In this document: positions 57,971-64,000 of the stretch, in pieces
Position numbering within the stretch: position 1 is the stretch's first letter
Layout of the letters: every line of letters begins with the position of its first letter
NCBI GenBank assembly: GCA_036381515.1
Contig: DASVCR010000029.1
Coordinates: forward strand, 1-64,000
Reading direction: 5' to 3'
DNA: 64,000 bases
DNA from: ZC4RG20 sp036381515
GTDB taxonomy: Bacteria; Pseudomonadota; Gammaproteobacteria; Steroidobacterales; Rariloculaceae
Position numbers and translations under genes: made by a program
Notes under the pieces: model-generated
What the model was told of the DNA's origin: nothing
The model's database searches: none
Seen by the model: only the letters and a program-made list of their open reading frames with translations

Positions 57971-60900
57971 TCAAGCGAACAGGTCCGGCTGCGTCGCCGA
58001 GGCGAAGTCGGCCGCCGGCCTTTCCGCTTCCCCGGTGACGCGCAGCAGCCCGCCCGAGACCGGGAAGTGGATCCAGCACTCGGCGACCGGGCGTCCCGCT
58101 GCCTCGAGCGCGCGCCGGTACGCGTCGAGCTGCCCGGAGTGCTCGAGCGCGTCGTCGGTCCACGCGGATTTCGGCCGCGGCGACGACTTGTGGTCGATCA
58201 CGACGAGGCCGCGCGCGGTCTCGAGCAGCACGTCGATCGAGCCGCGCACGACGCGGCCGTCGGCGAGCCGGTGCACGATCGGGTATTCGACGAGGACGCG
58301 CCGCGGCGCGAAGCGTTCCGCGACGACGGCGCGGAATCGCTCCGCGGCGGCGAGCACGTGCTCCGCGTCGACGAACGGGTCGACGCCGGCCGCCGCGAGC
58401 AGCTGCCGCACGCGCTCGAGCGCGTCCGCGCGGCCGGGATTGACGAGATGCGCGGCGATCGCACCGTGCAGCGCGGTGCCGATCGTGGTCATGTCGTCGC
58501 CACGGAGCGGAATTCGCGCGCCGAGATCGATGCGCTCCGCGACGTGCGCCCGCTCGAGCGGCGGCAGCCCGGACGGGTAGACGCCCTCGCGCGGCGCATC
58601 GGCCGGGGCGCGCTCGGGCAGCCTCCGCGGCGCGAACGGCCTGGGCTCCGCGCCCTCGGCATCGTCGTCGAGCACCTCGGCCCGCGTCGGAATCGTCTTG
58701 CCGCCCCCGAGGTCGAGCCGGTCGCCCGCGGGCAGAAGCTCCGCGCAGTGGAACGTGCGGATCCACGCGTCCTGCTTCGCGTCGCGGCCCGGCACCGCGA
58801 GCACGAGCGCATCGCGTGCCCGCGTGAGCCCGACGTACGCGAGGCGCCGGTTCTCGCGCTCGCTTTGCGCATTGCACGCGCGCGCCTCCGCCGACTCGCA
58901 GAGCGCGTCGAGCACCGGCATGCCGGTCGAGTGCTTGCCGAATACGTTCGGCCAGTAGCGGATCAGCCGCCCGGCGAGCGGCCGCTCGACGTCGAACGGC
59001 GTGCCGTCGCGCTCGATGCGCACGTCCCACAGCCGCGTCGGCCACGTGAAATGAAGGTCCGCGGCGACGACGACGGGCCACTCGAGCCCCTTCGCCTTGT
59101 GGTACGTCAGCACGTGCACGGCATCGCCGCTCGTGACGACGGGCTGCAGGTCGAGCTCCGGCGAGTGCGGATTCTCGAGCCAGAACAGGAAGCCCGTCAG
59201 CGTCGCGGCGAGATGCTGCGCGTCGCAGTGGCGCTCGTACTCGACCGCGAGATCGAGCAGCGCGTCGAGGTTCTTGTGCCGCTGCGCGGCCTTGATCGCG
59301 TTCTGGCTGAAGCCGGTCGCGGCCTCGCGCAGGCCGATCGTGTTCAGCACGCGCGCGACGATCTCGACCGGCGACTGGGTGCCGATCGAGGGCCTGAGCG
59401 CTTCGAGCCTGGCGACGATCGGATGGTCCGCGGCCCACGACTCGCCATCGCCGCCGTTCTCGAGCCGCCGCAGCCGGTCCTCGAGCCACGCCTCCGCCGG
59501 CAGACCCGACGTCATCGAGACGATCTCTGCAGTCGCGATCGTGTCGGCCGGGTCGGCGAGACGGCGGAGCGCGGCTTTCGCGATCGCGATCTCGGGCACC
59601 GTCAGGAGGCCCGACAGCGTCATCTTCATCGGCACCTGCGCGGCGCGCAGCGCCTTCGCGATCTCCTCGACGCTGTCGTTGCTCGCGGCGAGCACGGCGA
59701 CGTCGCCCCATCGCACCGGCCGCGTCTCGTCCGTGTCGGGGTCGACGATCGGGAAGCCCGACGCGACGAGCCGCGCGATCGCGCCCGCGAGCTGCACGGC
59801 GCGCCCGGCGCGGTTGCCGGCCGTCGTCGTCCATCGCAGCACGGCCGGCGCGTCCGTCCGCTCCGTCCGTTGCGGACGGAGCTCGACCTGCCGGCGCTCG
59901 AGCTCGCCGGCGAACGCGTGCACGAACACGTGGTTCACGTACTCGACGAGCGCGGGGCGGGAGCGCCACGAGCGCTCGAGCACGTCGACCTGGCCGCCGC
60001 GCTCGACGAGCGCGGCGAGCGTGTCGTGCACGAGCTCCGGGTCGCAGCCGCGGAAGCCGTAGATCGCCTGCTTCACGTCGCCGACGAAGATCGCCTTGCC
60101 CGCGAGCGCCGCGAGCTTCATGAAGATCGCGAGCTGCATCGGATTCGTGTCCTGGAACTCGTCGACGAGGAGCAGGTCGAGCTCGCCTGCGAGCCGCTCG
60201 CGCACGTGCGGCTCGTCGAGTGCCGCGAGCAGCCGCTGCTCCATGTCGCCGAAGTCGATCAGGCCGCGCTCGGTCTTGATCTCCTGGAAGCGCGCGAGGG
60301 CGCGCGCGGCGATCGAGTAGCTCTGCTCGACGTACTCGCGAAGATCCGCGTGAAGCTGCGGGTGACGATCGTATGCGGCCGCGGCTTCGCGGACCCTCGC
60401 CGCGATGTGGTCGCTCTTCGCGCGCGCCGAGCTCTTGCTCGCGGTGATCCACAGCGACCACGGGACGGGCGGACGGCGGAGGCCGTAGATCGCGCCTTTG
60501 AGCCACTCGTAGTAGCCGCGCGTGCCGTTCGTCGTGTCGACGTCGAGATCGATCTCGTCGAGCGCGGTCTGCACCGCGGTGAAGAGCGCGCCGTCCCAGT
60601 CCCGATCCTCCGGCTTAGGGAAGTGCGCGAGCATGTCGTCGGCGGAGCGCCGGCCCATCGCGGCGAGCGCGTCGGGCGAGACGGCGTTCTCGCGGGCGCG
60701 GTCCGCGATCGTCTTCACGTCGCCTCGCCAGTCGTCGATGCCGAGCCGCCACGCGACGGCATTCATGCGGCGCGCCGCGGCTGGGTCCGGCGCGAGCGTC
60801 TCGTCGAGCGCCTGGTTGAAGAAGCCCGCGCAGTCCTCGATGCTCGCGACGGAGAGCTCCGGCGACAGGCCGAGCTCGAACGCGAAGCGCCTGAGCAGCC

Positions 60901-61252
60901 GCTCCGACACGCTGTGCACGGTGCCGATCAGCGCCTGCGCCGTTTGCTCGGCGAGCGCGATGAAGCCGCGCTCGATCAGCCGTTGCCGGACCCGCTCGCG
61001 GAGCTCCGCCGCGGCCTTGACCGTGAACGTCGTGCCGATCACGCGCGCCGGCGCGACGCGATCGCGGACGAGCGCGTGCTCGAGCTCCTCGGTCAGACGG
61101 TACGTCTTGCCGCTGCCGGCGCCGGCGCTGATGAAGAGCACGTGCGAGAAGTCGCGGCCCGCGCGCCCGCGTGGCGAGCCGTCGGCGCGGGACGCGTCGC
61201 GCGGCGGGGCGCCGTCGCCTGCGTGCGATCGACCGCGCTCCCGCGCGCTCAT
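57971..61252 (-). CDS. AddA/RecB-like UvrD-type helicase-nuclease
   Basis: A 1093-residue SF1 helicase with a C-terminal PD-(D/E)XK nuclease, predicted to process double-strand breaks for recombination. Motifs: Walker A SAGAGSGKT (42-50), LLLVDEFQDTNPMQ (II), AIYGFRGCDPELV (III region), ERSWRSRPALVEYVN (IV), VLTYHKAKGLEWPVV (V) and LAYVGLTRARDAL (VI). The nuclease site shows GSIDVLL followed by VVIDHKSS. The ATG at 61252 overlaps the stop of the partner nuclease gene as ATGA, so the two proteins are probably made together. It ends with FASATQPDLFA. Confidence 0.9.
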   Translation of the reverse strand: MSARERGRSHAGDGAPPRDASRADGSPRGRAGRDFSHVLFISAGAGSGKTYRLTEELEHALVRDRVAPARVIGTTFTVKAAAELRERVRQRLIERGFIALAEQTAQALIGTVHSVSERLLRRFAFELGLSPELSVASIEDCAGFFNQALDETLAPDPAAARRMNAVAWRLGIDDWRGDVKTIADRARENAVSPDALAAMGRRSADDMLAHFPKPEDRDWDGALFTAVQTALDEIDLDVDTTNGTRGYYEWLKGAIYGLRRPPVPWSLWITASKSSARAKSDHIAARVREAAAAYDRHPQLHADLREYVEQSYSIAARALARFQEIKTERGLIDFGDMEQRLLAALDEPHVRERLAGELDLLLVDEFQDTNPMQLAIFMKLAALAGKAIFVGDVKQAIYGFRGCDPELVHDTLAALVERGGQVDVLERSWRSRPALVEYVNHVFVHAFAGELERRQVELRPQRTERTDAPAVLRWTTTAGNRAGRAVQLAGAIARLVASGFPIVDPDTDETRPVRWGDVAVLAASNDSVEEIAKALRAAQVPMKMTLSGLLTVPEIAIAKAALRRLADPADTIATAEIVSMTSGLPAEAWLEDRLRRLENGGDGESWAADHPIVARLEALRPSIGTQSPVEIVARVLNTIGLREAATGFSQNAIKAAQRHKNLDALLDLAVEYERHCDAQHLAATLTGFLFWLENPHSPELDLQPVVTSGDAVHVLTYHKAKGLEWPVVVAADLHFTWPTRLWDVRIERDGTPFDVERPLAGRLIRYWPNVFGKHSTGMPVLDALCESAEARACNAQSERENRRLAYVGLTRARDALVLAVPGRDAKQDAWIRTFHCAELLPAGDRLDLGGGKTIPTRAEVLDDDAEGAEPRPFAPRRLPERAPADAPREGVYPSGLPPLERAHVAERIDLGARIPLRGDDMTTIGTALHGAIAAHLVNPGRADALERVRQLLAAAGVDPFVDAEHVLAAAERFRAVVAERFAPRRVLVEYPIVHRLADGRVVRGSIDVLLETARGLVVIDHKSSPRPKSAWTDDALEHSGQLDAYRRALEAAGRPVAECWIHFPVSGGLLRVTGEAERPAADFASATQPDLFA

Positions 61253-64000
61253 ACGCCAGGCTCCCATCCGGTCAGCAGCGCGTAGTCGTCGTAGCGGCCG
61301 GGTGCGACGTTTACGGCCAGTGCTTCGTCCGGCGCCGCCGCAAGCTCTTCCGGCAGCGGTGCGGGCTCATCCGGCTCCGTGCCCGCAACGTTCACCTCGA
61401 TCGCGCCCGCGTCGATCTGCGCGAGGCGCCAGTCATAGGTGCGCAGCAGCCGGCGCCAGATCTGCTCGGCCGTCTCCGGCATCCCCGGCGCGAACACTCT
61501 TGCGCTCGGGAATATCCGCGCATCGGCGGCGACGATATCGCCGGTTTGCACGATGAAGTAGGCCTGCTCCGGCCAGCGTCCGGCGGTGTCCGGGCGGCTT
61601 CGCATGTACGCGTACGTCGCGAGCTGGAGCGCGCGGTTTTCCTCGATCTCGCGGCCGCGCCAATCGAGGCCGCCCCACTTGACGTCGAGCACGATCTCGC
61701 GGCTGCGCGCATCTTCGAGCAGCAGGTCGACGGAACCGGAAAGCCGCGTGTCGCCGCCGTCCGACCTGAACGGCACGTCGTGCCAGACTTCGGCCGAGAC
61801 GCGCACGATGCGGGCTTCGTCGAGGTGGCCGAGCAGCGCATGGAACGCGCGCTCGATCGTCGCGAGCACCCGTTCGCGCGTCACGCCCATGCCGGGCTCG
61901 TCGAGGACGGCGCCTTCGCGCTCGACGATCTCCGCGAGCGTGCGGCGGAGCCACCGATCGAGCTCGGCCCGTGCGGGGCGCGCCGCGAGCTCGCCGTTCG
62001 GCAGACCCGAGAAATAGGTTTCGAACAGCCGGTGCGCGAGCTTGCCGTAAAGGAGCGCATCGTCCGGCAGGTTCGCGGCGCGGCCGGCGTGAAGCTTCGC
62101 CGCGTAGCGCAGCACCCATTGATGCGGGTGATAGACGAGCTTCGTGAGGCTCGAGAACGACTCGGTCGCGCGGTGCGGGACCTTCACGCCTGCCGGCAAT
62201 TGCCACCAGCGCCGGCGTTCGGGCAGCGGCCGCTGCTCGAGCGGCTCGAGCGACACGCCGAGCGGCGCAATCGAGTCCGCGCCGCCGAGGAGCGCCTCCT
62301 CGAGGCGCACTTCGTTGAAGCCTTCCGCGATGCTCGTCAGCCGGCTCCATAGCGGATGGTGGCCGGCGTCGGCGTCGTGCACGACGAGCACGAGGCGCCG
62401 GCGCGCGTTCAGCACGGGACGGGTCCACGCGCGGGCGCGCCGCCGGATTACGTCGTCGGTCGACGGCAGCGCGACGCCTTCGCCGCGGAGCTCCGCGAGC
62501 TCCGCGTCGGACCACGGATAGTCGACGCGCTCGGCCGGCGCCGCGATGTCCCACCAGATCACGGTGTCCCACGGCCGCGTGATCGTCGCCGCCGACGTCG
62601 TCGCGCGGACGTGGCCGGCTTCGGAAAAGATCGCGGGGTCCGGCGAGAAGCCGGTGACCTCGTCGACGAGCCGCTCGAGCAGGAGCCGGCCGACCTGCTC
62701 CGTGCCGCGCTCGCGGAGGCTCGCGAGCGCGTCGATCAGCGCCTCGCTCTGCGCGAGCGCCGCCGCGAAGAGCTCGCGCTCGCTTCCATCGGTCGCGTTC
62801 AGGCGCCGCGCGAGCCACGTCGAGCAGCGCTGCGCGCGCTCGATCAGGAGCGTCGTCGGCGCGCCGTCGTCGGGCGCGAAGCGCTCGCATTCGAGCCAGT
62901 AGCGCACGTCCGCGCGCAGCGCTTCGATGCGGGCCTCGGCGTCGGTGTCGCCGCGCTCGGCTGCGGCTTGGCGCTCCCGCTCGGCGAGCTCGGCGAGCGC
63001 GTCGGCCCACGCATGGCCGCCGACGCCCGGCTCGGACGCGACGGCCTCCGCGAGCGCGGAGCGAACGCGGCCCGGCAGCGGTCCGACCGGATGCAGCAGG
63101 AACTGCAGCAGCGGCCGCGGGCCGAGCGGCTTCCAGACGAGCGCGAGCGCGAGCTTCAGGACCTGCGTGACCGCGCGAAAGCGCGAGTAGTGCTGGAAGC
63201 CCGCGCGGGGCAGGCCGACGCGCTCGAGCGCGTTGTCGACGATGATGCCGTCGCGCTCCGCGATCACGACGACGTCGTCCATGCGGTCCGCGCGGGAGCG
63301 CAGGTACTCGCCGATCACCTGCGCGGAGACGTCGCGCGATGCGCCGCGGACGACGATCAGGCTGTCGTCGCCGCGGAGCCGGATGCGAGCGTCGGCGCTG
63401 CCGCGGTCTTGTGCCGTGTTGCCCGGTGTGCGGACGGCGTCGTCGTCGAGCGCGAGCAGACGCTCCTGAATGCGCAGCAGGTCCGTGTCGGCCGCGGCCC
63501 GCGGGGCCGGCGCGACGCCTTCCGCCGTCTCGCAGCGGAAATGCGCGAGCACGTCGCGCCACGCGGCGGGCAGCGCGTCGATCTCGTCGTGCAGCACGAT
63601 CCGCTCGATCTGCGTGACGAGCCCGTCGTCGAGCGCGGCGGCGATCCGCTGCAGGCGCTGACCGGGATTCGGCGGCACGCGCTCGCGCGCGAGCGTCTCG
63701 ACGTCGGCGAGATCCGCGAGGCGGCGCGACACGCTGCCGGTGAAGCGGCCGCGCCAGCCGGCCTCGTGCCACGCCGCGCGCCACGCAAGCAGCGTCCGCG
63801 CGACGCCGAGCGGATCGATCGCGAGCGACCGGTGATAGAAGCGCCGCGGTCCGTCGAGATCTTCGAGACAGCTCTTGTACGCGAGCAGCGCCTGCCCGGG
63901 GCGCACCGACGGCGTCGGCAGCCCGAGCTGCAGCTCGAGCAGGTCGAGCAGCCGCGCGGGACCCGCGGTCGCGATGCCCGCGGCCGTGTGCGGCGGCTCG
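61249..64000 (-). CDS. AddB-like PD-(D/E)XK nuclease family protein (5' end outside window)
   Basis: At least 916 residues; the frame is open to the window edge, so the gene starts beyond base 64000. The visible part covers an inactive helicase-like region (IVVRGASRDVSAQVIGEYLR, GLPRAGFQHYSRFRAVTQVL) and a C-terminal nuclease domain with GKLAHRLFE, SGSVDLLLED, VLDVKWGG and ALQLATYAYM, the PD-(D/E)XK core. The segment that begins the nuclease in AddB proteins usually carries Fe-S cysteines; here it reads YHPHQWVLRYAAKL without them. It overlaps the helicase gene by four bases. Gene order nuclease then helicase is that of addBA operons. Confidence 0.88.
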   Translation of the reverse strand, partial: EPPHTAAGIATAGPARLLDLLELQLGLPTPSVRPGQALLAYKSCLEDLDGPRRFYHRSLAIDPLGVARTLLAWRAAWHEAGWRGRFTGSVSRRLADLADVETLARERVPPNPGQRLQRIAAALDDGLVTQIERIVLHDEIDALPAAWRDVLAHFRCETAEGVAPAPRAAADTDLLRIQERLLALDDDAVRTPGNTAQDRGSADARIRLRGDDSLIVVRGASRDVSAQVIGEYLRSRADRMDDVVVIAERDGIIVDNALERVGLPRAGFQHYSRFRAVTQVLKLALALVWKPLGPRPLLQFLLHPVGPLPGRVRSALAEAVASEPGVGGHAWADALAELAERERQAAAERGDTDAEARIEALRADVRYWLECERFAPDDGAPTTLLIERAQRCSTWLARRLNATDGSERELFAAALAQSEALIDALASLRERGTEQVGRLLLERLVDEVTGFSPDPAIFSEAGHVRATTSAATITRPWDTVIWWDIAAPAERVDYPWSDAELAELRGEGVALPSTDDVIRRRARAWTRPVLNARRRLVLVVHDADAGHHPLWSRLTSIAEGFNEVRLEEALLGGADSIAPLGVSLEPLEQRPLPERRRWWQLPAGVKVPHRATESFSSLTKLVYHPHQWVLRYAAKLHAGRAANLPDDALLYGKLAHRLFETYFSGLPNGELAARPARAELDRWLRRTLAEIVEREGAVLDEPGMGVTRERVLATIERAFHALLGHLDEARIVRVSAEVWHDVPFRSDGGDTRLSGSVDLLLEDARSREIVLDVKWGGLDWRGREIEENRALQLATYAYMRSRPDTAGRWPEQAYFIVQTGDIVAADARIFPSARVFAPGMPETAEQIWRRLLRTYDWRLAQIDAGAIEVNVAGTEPDEPAPLPEELAAAPDEALAVNVAPGRYDDYALLTGWEPGV

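Noticed and set aside
56219..61285. Plus-strand open frame of 1688 codons
   Set aside because: It is the antisense of the beta-helix gene's second frame and of the AddA-like gene; Arg/Ala/Asp/Val-rich composition without domain motifs is typical of antisense frames in high-GC DNA.

Overview
The window is high-GC DNA with strongly GC-biased third codon positions, tightly packed on both strands. A cbb3 oxidase cluster, an HrpB-type DExH helicase, SSS and BCCT symporters, a GlyGly-CTERM-like tail and a CFI-box tail all fit a free-living Pseudomonadota, probably an environmental gammaproteobacterium. That placement is inference, because there is no rRNA gene or other phylogenetic marker here. I see no tRNA, rRNA, CRISPR array, transposase gene or phage gene.

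Layout. 1-15 kb: the 3' part of an FtsH-type membrane protease, two small membrane proteins, two Old Yellow Enzyme reductases around a LysR regulator, a Tat-exported PhoX-like protein, a LOG-family hydrolase, proline-type and betaine-type symporters, an aldo/keto reductase, a Vat-like acetyltransferase and a pirin. 15-22.5 kb: a compact ccoNOQP, small FixH-like stub, ccoI, ccoS respiratory operon, mostly joined by ATGA overlaps, followed by two small secreted proteins, one with a CxxCH heme motif. 22.5-33 kb: a sterol-desaturase-like enzyme, a BlaI repressor with an M56 peptidase fused to a TonB-type domain, a glycosyltransferase, a sensorless histidine kinase, an LpxH-like phosphoesterase, an M20 peptidase, a secreted cyclase and a CorA transporter. 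33-41 kb: a periplasmic redox block made of an NTF2-like protein, a PQQ dehydrogenase with an N-terminal cytochrome domain, a metalloprotease fused to a second cytochrome c unit, a YVTN propeller, and an opposing GntR regulator. 41-50.5 kb: HrpB and a complete dipeptide/oligopeptide-type ABC importer. 50.5-64 kb: YCII and AhpD-like small proteins, an AraC-HTH/AlkA glycosylase fusion, two aldo/keto reductases, a large beta-helix/FN3/CFI-box/beta-barrel protein, and an AddAB-like helicase/nuclease pair that runs off the window.

The most unusual signal is a family of short dispersed repeats of two kinds: A, with core GGGGTCAGAGCCC followed by a T tract, and B, with core GTGTCTGACAC next to ATTTTCC or ATTTCC. 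They occur as inverted pairs, arrays and local duplications between genes at seven or more loci (about 15.1, 30.3-31.0, 32.0, 44.0-44.4, 47.4-47.6, 51.0-51.1 and 54.1 kb). At 47.4-47.6 kb the A elements lie in frame inside an ABC permease gene and encode a roughly 110-residue N-terminal extension. No gene that could mobilise them lies in the window.

The second unusual signal is architectural. Two large secreted proteins (36172-39177 and 55332-57869) each carry a surface-sorting or anchor-like tail in the middle of the chain. In each, that tail is followed in frame by a second signal-peptide-like helix and an unrelated secreted domain (a cytochrome c, and an outer-membrane-barrel-like domain).
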